The notes under the pieces were generated by a model. The model had not been told where the DNA came from, searched no databases, and saw only the letters and a list, made by a program, of their open reading frames with translations. Positions 7,073-14,910 of a DNA stretch of 17,432 nucleotides are shown here, piece by piece. The position numbers and the translations under genes were made by a program. Each line of letters starts with the position of its first letter. Positions within the stretch are counted from its first letter, which is position 1. The DNA is from Arenicella sp. (lineage in GTDB: Bacteria; Pseudomonadota; Gammaproteobacteria; Arenicellales; Arenicellaceae): NCBI GenBank assembly GCA_023299895.1, contig JALZWI010000050.1, positions 1-17,432 of the forward strand, in the 5' to 3' direction.

Positions 7073-8923
7073 CTATTTTTCTGAAATCAATTCTACTAAT
7101 TTTTTTCGATAAACTATTAATAGCAAACACAAGCCAAAAAACCAAACCCACTGACCATTTTCTTTAGAAACTTGAACCCAGTAACTTAATTTGCCGACAC
7201 TGCGTGGTGCGGCAAAACCAAACCAAAGATCTTCATTGAGGTCTTCTGCAATAAGTTGATAATCTCCGTGCGGCGCTTTAATCAGAACCTCTCGCCATGT
7301 TTCAGCATATAAAGAGCTGCGAACGTCTGGTTTAATGATTATTTCTTCTTTGCTTGTTACATTGACTAGCGTGAGTGACATGCCAGGATAACCTGTATAT
7401 CCAGTGACCGGAATCATTGCATAATTACGATTTAAATTGAATGGTTTACTCACAAACTTGCCTGTCCCTTTATTGCCTTGCCGCGCAAAATTATACGACC
7501 CTATAACGGTTTCACTAAACAAATTGCCGCCGTATTTTCCAGTTGAGCCAAAAAACAATCCATGCTGGATAAATGCTGATCCACTAGTCTCGTTAGCACT
7601 ACTGGTTAGCAAGGGAGGTCTTTGTAATTGGTAGGGCAGAATGTTTTCTGCTTGAAATTTTATTAGACTTCTTCCCAGCGTGAGTGGACGAGGAAACGGA
7701 ACATGTCTAAAGTTTTTGCCTTCTAGCCAACCCTCGTCGTGGGTGTTGATAAACTGCCTAACATTTTCTTCTTGATATGGAATAACGTAATCACGATCCT
7801 CTAATGTGTAAAGCAGGACTTCAATGCGATAGGGAATGGCGATTACTAGTGTGATAATCCAAGCCACCACTAAAAATTGATTAATTGTTTTTGGCAGACG
7901 GAATTGTTTCTGTTGAACAAAAAGTAGTGCGAACGAGCTGGCTACAAATGCTAGGGCTATAAAATCAGCATATCGACGAGCGGGTCCTGAGCCGCCTGTA
8001 TCTCGTGCAGTTGCAATTGCGACAGCAATAATAATTATAAAACCAAAAACAGATAATAAAAATGGCACCAACTTAGAGTTGTTAGTGTTATTGGAAAGTA
8101 AATTCTTAAAAATAACAAGAATTGGTATTAAAAATATGAAAAATGGCCAAACATGGGTTCTAACCGGCCATGACATGGTTTTAGTAAACGTTAAGAACCA
8201 GTTTGTCATATCGATGCCTGATAAACCGGGGGTACTACCAGATTGTATCGCGATTAAATAAATACCAAATGCACCGGCAAAGCCTGCTGTGATTGAAGTC
8301 CACAGGTGGTGGCGTCGCTGGTCATTATTCGCCCACGCATAAATGAGATAAACTGCGGAGACGGAAACTCCAATAAAACTACCGCCGGCCAAAGTTAAGC
8401 CGCCGCCAAACAAACAAAACATGCCTAGACACCACCTTGCAGATAAAAGTGGGTAGGCGGCATACCAACAGCCAAGTACGGCAAAGAGCGTCATGAAATA
8501 GACATGAGATTGCACTCCCCACAAGCTATTTACTAATGAAATAGGGTATGTCCAAACGATTAGTATTAGTGAAATAATTGGTATTGGATTGATTTCGTGA
8601 CGATGAGTGAATGCAATGCGTATTAAAAATAAACCTGTAATTGTCCAAGTGACTGAGTTTGCAACCATCATAACAATGGTGTCCCATTGTCGGTTATTTA
8701 ACTCAAACAAGCCCACAGCGAGTAATCTACCAAACACTTGCCGATGCTCATTCGCGTCAACGGTAATATCGTGAAAAGTTAATCCTCTTGTGATGTGGTC
8801 ATAAAGTAATCCGCCCATGCCCCAATCGTCCCAGTAGGGCATATAATCGCCAAAAGCATGGATGATATGTAGCCTGACACCAAAAATAATTAAACCAAAA
8901 GCGATCAATGCTTTTGCAGTCAT
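7073..8923 (-). CDS. Polytopic membrane protein, putative GT-C glycosyltransferase (paralog 1)
   Basis: I do not recognise a named family. The protein has about ten to twelve hydrophobic segments in its first two thirds, a polar C-terminal domain of about 200 residues, and one final membrane helix (WVWFFGLCLLLIVY) with a basic tail. Directly after the first helix comes MPYWDDWG, then NEHR about 25 residues later. Acidic residues in the first periplasmic loop are the hallmark of GT-C sugar transferases using polyprenyl donors. It shares many blocks with the protein at 10785: LWGVQ, AGGSF, MSWP, RRY, ENVRQFI, ILPYQLQ, DLWFGFAAPR. The frame also extends to TTG 8995. I prefer ATG 8923 because it starts just before the first helix, but neither start has a clear Shine-Dalgarno. 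The gtrA/gtrB genes beside it suggest a third-component role. Confidence 0.7.
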   Translation of the reverse strand: MTAKALIAFGLIIFGVRLHIIHAFGDYMPYWDDWGMGGLLYDHITRGLTFHDITVDANEHRQVFGRLLAVGLFELNNRQWDTIVMMVANSVTWTITGLFLIRIAFTHRHEINPIPIISLILIVWTYPISLVNSLWGVQSHVYFMTLFAVLGCWYAAYPLLSARWCLGMFCLFGGGLTLAGGSFIGVSVSAVYLIYAWANNDQRRHHLWTSITAGFAGAFGIYLIAIQSGSTPGLSGIDMTNWFLTFTKTMSWPVRTHVWPFFIFLIPILVIFKNLLSNNTNNSKLVPFLLSVFGFIIIIAVAIATARDTGGSGPARRYADFIALAFVASSFALLFVQQKQFRLPKTINQFLVVAWIITLVIAIPYRIEVLLYTLEDRDYVIPYQEENVRQFINTHDEGWLEGKNFRHVPFPRPLTLGRSLIKFQAENILPYQLQRPPLLTSSANETSGSAFIQHGLFFGSTGKYGGNLFSETVIGSYNFARQGNKGTGKFVSKPFNLNRNYAMIPVTGYTGYPGMSLTLVNVTSKEEIIIKPDVRSSLYAETWREVLIKAPHGDYQLIAEDLNEDLWFGFAAPRSVGKLSYWVQVSKENGQWVWFFGLCLLLIVYRKKLVELISEK

Positions 8924-9020
8924 GAGATTGTTATCTGTAATCTTTTTCAATGTTGTGTGTGAGCTTTGATGTGTTGTATTTTTTAATTGCGGCAAAGTTT
9001 CAATGTCTGCTTGAACTACT

Positions 9021-9048
9021 TTTATAAAACTCTATGGTAAAAAAACAA
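9021..9048 (-). promoter_or_regulatory. Possible promoter of GT-C paralog 1
   Basis: On the minus strand TTGTTT (9043-9048), 16 bases and TATAAA (9021-9026) form a fair sigma-70 match. Transcription would start near 9014. This would allow the gene at 7073 to be expressed apart from the leu genes. Confidence 0.3.
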
Positions 9049-9073
9049 ACTCTAAAAATGATGACTCATAATT

Positions 9074-9115
9074 GGAGGTACTGCATATTTACGGCTCAAG
9101 TCACCTCCGCTTTTT
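9074..9115 (+). terminator. Terminator-like hairpin facing the plus strand between leuA and paralog 1
   Basis: GGAGGTACT (9074-9082) pairs with AGT-ACCTCC (9099-9108, one bulged C). The stem is followed by GCTTTTT, a normal intrinsic terminator read on the plus strand, although both flanking genes are on the minus strand. Read on the minus strand, the stem is followed by AATTATG with no U run, so it is a weak terminator for leuA. It could end antisense transcription or a short plus-strand RNA. Confidence 0.45.
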
Positions 9116-9149
9116 CTGATGGCATTAGTGCAAGAAATTATTTTCTACC

Positions 9150-10667
9150 TTAATTTTGAAGAGTGTTAATTACTTTCAAGGTAGCGTAGATCGCAGCAAT
9201 TACCTGGTTTGAATGTACGCCACGAGTGGTGATTTTTTTACTGTTATCCAACTGCCAAGTAATAGCGGCTTCAGTGAGCGCATTCGTTTTACCGCCTCTT
9301 GGAATATGTACTTGATAATCAACAAGGTTTGGCCGAGTAATATTGGTGCTCTTTGTAAGGATTGTATCGAGCGCATCAATGAAAGCGTCGAAGCCACCAT
9401 TGCCAGTTCCTTTTTCAGTATATGAAATATCATCGATAACGATACACAGCTCTACTTCCGCTTCATTGTTTAGACTGCTGTAAGTTTTGCAGTCAACTAG
9501 GCGAACATGTTTCAGATCTCGGTTTTCAAGTACATCAGTAATAATGAAAGGTAAATCGTCGGGTGTAATTATTTGTTTTGAATCACCAAGTTCAATTACT
9601 TTTGCCAGCACTTTTTTTAAATCTTCATCGCTGAGTTTGATACCCAGTTCATCCAAGTTTTGTTCGAGTGAGGCTTTGCCAGCTAGTTTGCCTAGTGCAT
9701 AACTGCGTTTTCTCGAAAATCGCTCAGGAGATAATTTAGTTACATAGAGGTTGCCTTTTTTATCACCATCGGCATGTATGCCAGCAGTTTGAGTAAAAAC
9801 ATCGCTACCCAAAATTGGTGTATTACAGGCAACAAACTTTCCTGAAAAACTCTCCACCATCTGACTTAAGTCAACAATATGCTTTTCATTAATGTTTAAT
9901 TCGAAGTTCATTTTGTCGCGTAAAACGACTGCGACTTCTGCGAGAGAGGCATTGCCCGCTCGCTCGCCTAAGCAATTTACAGTACAGTGAATATTACGTA
10001 TGCCAGCGCTGACAGCCGCCATAACATTAGCGGTTGCCAAACCATAATCGTTATGTGGATGGAAATCGAACTTTAAGTCAGGGAACCTCATTATCATGTC
10101 TTGCATGCTGGCGGTCACTTCGCTCGGAGACATCACACCTAAGGTGTCAGGCAACATAAAGTGTTGAATATCTTGGTCTTTAAGTGCAGTAACTAAGTTA
10201 TAGACGTATTCTGGCTTGTCATGATAGCCGTTTGACCAATCCTCTAAGTAGACATTAACCGAGATATCGTTTTTCTGTGCGTAGGCGATCGTTTTTTTAA
10301 TCTGTTCTATATGCAGCTCAGGGCTCGTTCTTAGCTGTTTTAAACAATGGTTTTCACTGCCCTTAGTCAATAAGTTTATAACCTTACCACCAGCACCTAG
10401 AATCCAATCAACACTTCGCTTGATATCGACAAAGCCAAGCACTTCTACTTTGTCTAAATGACCATTTTCGGCAGCCCATTCATTAATTTGTCGTACTGCA
10501 GTTTGCTCGCCTGCAGACACACCCGCAGAAGCAACTTCGATTCGATCAATATTAAGTCGACCGAGTAAAGCTTGCGCGAGGCTTAATTTTTCAGAGGGAG
10601 CAAATGAAACTCCCTGTGTTTGTTCACCATCACGAAGAGTGGTGTCCATCAGTGTGACATGAGGCAT
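9150..10667 (-). CDS. 2-isopropylmalate synthase / citramalate synthase family protein (LeuA2-like)
   Basis: Condenses acetyl-CoA with a 2-oxo acid, either 2-oxoisovalerate (leucine entry) or pyruvate (citramalate, isoleucine entry). The 505-residue protein has the HMGL-like TIM barrel with DTTLRDGEQ at 8-16, the metal ligands HPHND at 203-207 and GERAGNASL from 234. A linker follows with QTAGIHADG. From about residue 365 comes a LeuA allosteric domain with GNGGFDAF and a C-terminal AITWQLDN/WSTVG-like region. The sequence style and the gene order leuC-leuD-this gene resemble the second leuA-like gene of Bacteroidetes leucine operons. The neighbours support an isopropylmalate role but do not exclude citramalate synthase. 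It sits between the two GT-C paralogs, 117 bases after the end of paralog 2, and has no strong Shine-Dalgarno. Confidence 0.83.
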   Translation of the reverse strand: MPHVTLMDTTLRDGEQTQGVSFAPSEKLSLAQALLGRLNIDRIEVASAGVSAGEQTAVRQINEWAAENGHLDKVEVLGFVDIKRSVDWILGAGGKVINLLTKGSENHCLKQLRTSPELHIEQIKKTIAYAQKNDISVNVYLEDWSNGYHDKPEYVYNLVTALKDQDIQHFMLPDTLGVMSPSEVTASMQDMIMRFPDLKFDFHPHNDYGLATANVMAAVSAGIRNIHCTVNCLGERAGNASLAEVAVVLRDKMNFELNINEKHIVDLSQMVESFSGKFVACNTPILGSDVFTQTAGIHADGDKKGNLYVTKLSPERFSRKRSYALGKLAGKASLEQNLDELGIKLSDEDLKKVLAKVIELGDSKQIITPDDLPFIITDVLENRDLKHVRLVDCKTYSSLNNEAEVELCIVIDDISYTEKGTGNGGFDAFIDALDTILTKSTNITRPNLVDYQVHIPRGGKTNALTEAAITWQLDNSKKITTRGVHSNQVIAAIYATLKVINTLQN

Positions 10668-10762
10668 TTTATATTGAGCTTAAGTGTTTATATTTCATTG
10701 ATTTCTATACACTTAACTATATAGGCTTTAAGCCAAAAAATAAAAGAGTTTAGCTCGCTTAC

Positions 10763-10782
10763 AAGCCTGATATTCCAGGCTT
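10763..10782. repeat. Hairpin at the 3' end of GT-C paralog 2
   Basis: AAGCCTG (10763-10769), a six-base loop and CAGGCTT (10776-10782) form a perfect seven-pair stem two bases after the stop of the gene at 10785. On the minus strand it is followed by GTAAGCG, not by a U tract. It may stabilise the 3' end or slow polymerase, but is unlikely to be a full terminator before leuA. Confidence 0.45.
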
Positions 10783-10784
10783 AT

Positions 10785-12659
10785 TTATTGCTTTGCAGAA
10801 GAAAAAATGTTGAATAAAGCCTTACGTTGAGAAAAAATGAATAAGATAAGGCCTATTTGCCAGAATAAGCCACCACGCTCTAATAGCTGTTGGGCTAAAT
10901 AACTCATTCGACCGACCGTGCGAGGTGCCGCAAAACCAAACCAAAGATCTGTATTTTGGTCGTGAGCGATCAATCGATATTTGCCAGGTGTTACAGCGTA
11001 AAAGTTATCTAGCCATTGATCTGCGGATTCCATTCCTACTTTTTCAGGTATTAAAATTCTTTGCGCTCCAGTTTTACTATTAACTAAGGTGAGACTAAGT
11101 TCATGCAAACCTAAAAAACCCAAACTTGGTATCATCATATAAGGACGTGTTAGCTCAAACTCTTGGCTAGTAAAGTCCCCGACAGCCTTCATGCCATCTG
11201 CAGTGGTATAGGAGCCAAGCATCGGCGCTCCAAAATAGTCGACGCCTGCTATTTTTGAATAAAATAAATAAGAATTATTGGGTTTAAAAACTGATCTGTT
11301 TTGTGCTGTTTGAGTAATTAACGGCTCAGGTTTTTGTAACTGATAAGGAAGTATGTCGGATTTCTCAAACTCAATAAAGGCATTAGCAAGCATTTCACCA
11401 TTATGAAAAGGAATATGACGAAATGCTTTATCGTTTAGTGCGGATTCATCTTCTTGGAAAATAAACTGCCTAACATTTTCAGTTTGGAATGGCACCGTTT
11501 CTTGTCTGTCTTTGAGGGTATAGCGCATAATTTCTATCTGAAAGGGTAGAGCAGACACAAATATAATAACCCAAGCTAGAATCAACGACTTTTTGATAGT
11601 GTTAGTCTCAGTCTGAATTAATAGAAGTGCTAGGGCGCTAGCGATTGAGCCGAGCGCAAGGAACTCTAAATAACGACGAGAAGGCCCTTCTCCATTAAAC
11701 GCTCGAGCTACTGCAATTGCTAAGGCAATAATGGTGACGAACAGGTAAAGGCATAGTGTAAACCTGACGAGGGCTGAAGGTGATGATTTACGCATCAATA
11801 TTTCAAGTAGCAGCCAAACTGGTGGAATTAAAAATATTAAAAATGGCCAGGCGTTTGGTGTTTTCGGCCAAGACATTGATTTAGCAAAAGTAAGAGCCGA
11901 GTTAACTAAATTAAACGTCTCGCCAGAAGGTGGTGAACTAGCAGACTGTAGATAGATTAAACTAAGACCAAATGCAGCAGCCAATGTGGCTGCAAATAGC
12001 GTGATTAAATGATCTTTACGCTGAGCTTGATCTGTAATGCAAATCAGGGCAAAGACAACAACAACAGCAACGGCGGCAAAGCTGCCGCCGGCCATACTTA
12101 AACCTGCGCAAAATAAGCATGCCAGACCTAGCCACCATAGCCCTGATAATGCTTTCTGGTTGATAAACCAGCAGCCAGATACGCTCAGCAAAATCATCAT
12201 ATAGTTATGAGTCTGTACTCCCCATAATGTATTAACTGGCGACACTGGGTATAACCAAATCGCCAGAATTAATACCACAAAGGCTAGTGGCTTGAATTCT
12301 TTTTGATGGGTCTTAGCGATCGTTAGCAATAATAAACCGCACAATGTCCAGAGCCCTGAATTGATGATCATCATCACCATTGGATCCCATTGCTGTTGAT
12401 TTAAGTTGAATACGAAAACTGAAATTAGCCGATTGAAGAGCATCCGATGCTCGTTGACGGGGGCGAAAAAGTCAGCAAAGCCAATTTCGCCATTTAAAAA
12501 ACTATGTAAAAAACCAGCTATACCCCAGTCATCCCAATAGGGCATTGAAACAGCCAGCCTCTGGATAAGGTCTAGACGTACACCGAAAATAATCAATCCT
12601 AACGACAGAATCGTTAGGATTGATAGTTTGGCAGTAAACGGTTTATTTTCGATCAGCAA
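10785..12659 (-). CDS. Polytopic membrane protein, putative GT-C glycosyltransferase (paralog 2)
   Basis: A 624-residue relative of the gene at 7073, collinear along its whole length. TM1 (LTILSLGLIIFGV) is followed by MPYWDDWG with D43 and D44, NEHR at 69-72, then QQQWDPMVMM, TLWGVQTHNYMM, MAGGSF, MSWP, WPFLIFLIPP and GPSRRYLEF. A polar C-terminal domain ends in DLWFGFAAPRTVGRMSY, before a last helix and a basic tail. The start is TTG, since the next Met is within SMPYWDDW and would remove TM1. The TTG is three bases after the leuD stop, so the gene must be translated on the leu mRNA, probably by coupling. The function is inferred from topology, acidic loop motif and the nearby gtrA/gtrB. 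An unrelated membrane function is possible. Confidence 0.75.
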   Translation of the reverse strand: MLIENKPFTAKLSILTILSLGLIIFGVRLDLIQRLAVSMPYWDDWGIAGFLHSFLNGEIGFADFFAPVNEHRMLFNRLISVFVFNLNQQQWDPMVMMIINSGLWTLCGLLLLTIAKTHQKEFKPLAFVVLILAIWLYPVSPVNTLWGVQTHNYMMILLSVSGCWFINQKALSGLWWLGLACLFCAGLSMAGGSFAAVAVVVVFALICITDQAQRKDHLITLFAATLAAAFGLSLIYLQSASSPPSGETFNLVNSALTFAKSMSWPKTPNAWPFLIFLIPPVWLLLEILMRKSSPSALVRFTLCLYLFVTIIALAIAVARAFNGEGPSRRYLEFLALGSIASALALLLIQTETNTIKKSLILAWVIIFVSALPFQIEIMRYTLKDRQETVPFQTENVRQFIFQEDESALNDKAFRHIPFHNGEMLANAFIEFEKSDILPYQLQKPEPLITQTAQNRSVFKPNNSYLFYSKIAGVDYFGAPMLGSYTTADGMKAVGDFTSQEFELTRPYMMIPSLGFLGLHELSLTLVNSKTGAQRILIPEKVGMESADQWLDNFYAVTPGKYRLIAHDQNTDLWFGFAAPRTVGRMSYLAQQLLERGGLFWQIGLILFIFSQRKALFNIFSSAKQ

Positions 12660-12662
12660 TAT

Positions 12663-13277
12663 TTAACTTGCCCACAACCATGGGAGCTCTTGCTTATGTT
12701 TGGTTTCGTACTCGCCGATTTTATCAGTATGTTTCAGCGTTAGACCAATATCATCTAAACCAAGTAACATATTGTTTTTGCGAAACCCATCAACTTCGAA
12801 TGAAATATTTAGGCCGCCAGGTGTGCTAACTGTTTGCTCTTCTAAATCTACATCAAAAGCGACCCCTTCGTTATCGCTGATTTCACTCATTAGTGCCTTA
12901 AGAGTTTCCGCATCAACAACTATTGGTAAGATCCCGTTTTTAAAACAGTTATTATAGAAGATGTCAGCAAAGCTGGTTGAGATGATGGTGTTGAAGCCAT
13001 AGTCGTCGATAGCCCAAGGGGCATGCTCACGCGATGAACCACAACCAAAGTTATCACCCGCAACTAAAACTTTAGCGCCTTTGAAATTAGGGTTGTTGAG
13101 TTCGAATTCAGGGTTGTCAGAGCCGTCATCAAGAAAGCGCCAATCGTGGAATAAGTGTTGACCGAAACCCGTTCGTTCGACTTTTTTCAAGAATTGCTTG
13201 GCAATGATCTGATCGGTATCAACATTGGCTCGATTCATCAAGGCCGCGACACTGGTGTGTTTAATATATTTTTCCAT
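12663..13277 (-). CDS. leuD: 3-isopropylmalate dehydratase small subunit
   Basis: Partner of LeuC in the isomerisation of 2- to 3-isopropylmalate, the second step of leucine synthesis. The 204-residue protein (E. coli 201) has the swivel-domain marks NVDTDQIIAKQFLK at the N-terminus, LVAGDNFGCGSSREHAPWAI in the middle, and SFADIFYNNCFKNGILPIVV. An AGAGA lies a normal distance before the ATG. It is 60 bases downstream of leuC and three bases upstream of the TTG start of GT-C paralog 2, so the three genes should share a transcript. Confidence 0.95.
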   Translation of the reverse strand: MEKYIKHTSVAALMNRANVDTDQIIAKQFLKKVERTGFGQHLFHDWRFLDDGSDNPEFELNNPNFKGAKVLVAGDNFGCGSSREHAPWAIDDYGFNTIISTSFADIFYNNCFKNGILPIVVDAETLKALMSEISDNEGVAFDVDLEEQTVSTPGGLNISFEVDGFRKNNMLLGLDDIGLTLKHTDKIGEYETKHKQELPWLWAS

Positions 13278-13337
13278 TGTTTTATCTCTTATCTATTTTT
13301 AAGGTAAGTTTAGAAGCCCGTACTTTAGAAATCTGTA

Positions 13338-14738
13338 CTATAGGTTGCGAATGTCAACGAAGTGACCGGCACCCGCAGTGGCCGCAGCCATCGCAGGAGA
13401 GACAAGGTGTGTTCGACCACCTTTACCCTGTCGGCCTTCAAAATTACGATTAGAGGTTGATGCGCAACGCTCACCAGGTTTTAGTTGGTCACCGTTCATT
13501 GCTAAGCACATCGAACAACCTGGCTCACGCCATTCCCAGCCTGCTTCAATAAAAATTTTATCTAGTCCTTCTTGCTCAGCCTGTTCTTTCACAGCGTATG
13601 AACCAGGTACGGCCAGTGCAGTCACATAGTCTGGTACTTTAGTGCCTTTTGCGACTTCAGCGGCGGCGCGAAAATCTTCAATACGTGAATTAGTACACGA
13701 CCCTAAGAATACATAATCAACTTTAATATCAGTGATCTTAGTGCCTGGCTCTAGATTCATATAATCAAGGGCGCTTTGACAAGCGATTTGTTTACCTTCA
13801 AGATCAAAATCACTAGGTGCAGGTACCGTTTTATCTACTGGTACAACTTGTTCAGGTGATGTTCCCCAAGTGACTTGTGGGGCAATGTCATCAGCTTTAA
13901 GCTCAATAACGGTATCAAACTTAGCATCGTCATCACTCGGCACTGTTTTCCAATAAGCTACCGCTTGATCCCATTGTTCACCCTTTGGTGCAAACTCTTT
14001 GCCTTCAAGGAATTCATAAGTTTTCTCATCTGGGGCAACCAAACCAGCACGTGCACCACTTTCGATGGCCATATTACAAAGCGTCATTCGACCTTGCATG
14101 GATAATGCACTTATTGCGTCACCAGCGTATTCGATCACGTAACCGTTACCACCTGCGGTACCAATTTGACCAATGATAGCAAGTGCTATGTCTTTAGCCG
14201 TGCTGTATTTAGATAAAGTTCCGTTAACTTTAACCAACATAGTTTTTGATTTTGATTGTGGCAAGCACTGAGTTGCCATCACATGCTCAACTTCAGAGGT
14301 GCCAATACCAAATGCTAGTGCACCAAAAGCGCCGTGCGTAGCCGTGTGGCTATCACCACAAACGGTGACCATGCCTGGATGCACAAATCCATGCTCTGGC
14401 ACAACCACATGGATGATGCCATTATTTTTGCTTGCCATATCATAGAGCGTTAAACCGTGCTCAGCGCAATTATTGATCATAGTTTGTACTTGCTTGGCAC
14501 CAATAGGGTCTGTCAACGTCAAGCGCTCACTAAGTTTGGTTGGAACACAGTGATCCAAGGTCGCCAAAATGCTGTGAGGGTTGCGAATTGGGCGGTTAGC
14601 AATTTTTAAGCCCTCAAATGCTTGTGGACTAGTAACCTCATGCATTAGATGACGATCAACGTACATTAAGGCTGCTTGGCCGGGCTCTTGATGCACAAAG
14701 TGCGAGTCCCAGATTTTTTCATACATGGTTTTTGACAT
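13338..14738 (-). CDS. leuC: 3-isopropylmalate dehydratase large subunit
   Basis: The catalytic [4Fe-4S] subunit, same length as E. coli LeuC (466 residues). It begins [15 protein letters not shown] and shows [48 protein letters not shown], and the three cluster cysteines in FLGSCTNSR and [11 protein letters not shown], with [14 protein letters not shown] for substrate contact. An AGAGA precedes the ATG. It is the first gene of the minus-strand leu unit (leuC, leuD, paralog 2, leuA-type, paralog 1). A promoter and LysR-type box lie in the gap to the divergent regulator. Confidence 0.96.
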   Translation of the reverse strand: MSKTMYEKIWDSHFVHQEPGQAALMYVDRHLMHEVTSPQAFEGLKIANRPIRNPHSILATLDHCVPTKLSERLTLTDPIGAKQVQTMINNCAEHGLTLYDMASKNNGIIHVVVPEHGFVHPGMVTVCGDSHTATHGAFGALAFGIGTSEVEHVMATQCLPQSKSKTMLVKVNGTLSKYSTAKDIALAIIGQIGTAGGNGYVIEYAGDAISALSMQGRMTLCNMAIESGARAGLVAPDEKTYEFLEGKEFAPKGEQWDQAVAYWKTVPSDDDAKFDTVIELKADDIAPQVTWGTSPEQVVPVDKTVPAPSDFDLEGKQIACQSALDYMNLEPGTKITDIKVDYVFLGSCTNSRIEDFRAAAEVAKGTKVPDYVTALAVPGSYAVKEQAEQEGLDKIFIEAGWEWREPGCSMCLAMNGDQLKPGERCASTSNRNFEGRQGKGGRTHLVSPAMAAATAGAGHFVDIRNL

Positions 14739-14827
14739 GATTATTCTCTTTTAATTTTATCTATCTAAAAATGAATCGGGTATTAATCTAAGACTTGGAC
14801 TATTAAAGCCAAATCGTTATGGCGTGA

Positions 14828-14856
14828 ATAATAGTAAAACATCAGTAATAATACAA
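14828..14856 (-). promoter_or_regulatory. Predicted promoter of the leuC operon
   Basis: On the minus strand TTGTAT (14851-14856), 17 bases and TATTAT (14828-14833) give a good -10 and a weak -35, as is usual for activated promoters. Transcription would begin near 14821, giving a leader of about 80 bases before leuC. Confidence 0.5.
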
Positions 14857-14878
14857 ATTCATTGTTTTTATAATATTG

Positions 14879-14893
14879 ATTCCATATTGGAAT
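14879..14893. promoter_or_regulatory. LysR-type T-N11-A operator between leuC and the regulator gene
   Basis: ATTCCATATTGGAAT is a perfect inverted repeat with a three-base centre and the T-N11-A form of LysR recognition sites. Its centre (14886) is about 65 bases upstream of the predicted leuC start, the usual recognition position for activation. On the plus strand a perfect TATAAT (14869-14874) could serve the regulator gene, placing the box at that gene's transcription start, as expected for autorepression. Confidence 0.6.
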
Positions 14894-14910
14894 ACCTATA
14901 GTCTTGAAAT

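Noticed and set aside
5571..12659. Seroconverting prophage remnant as the source of the gtr genes
   Set aside because: No integrase, att repeat, tRNA or phage gene is visible, and the genes are mixed with leucine genes on a normal chromosome background.
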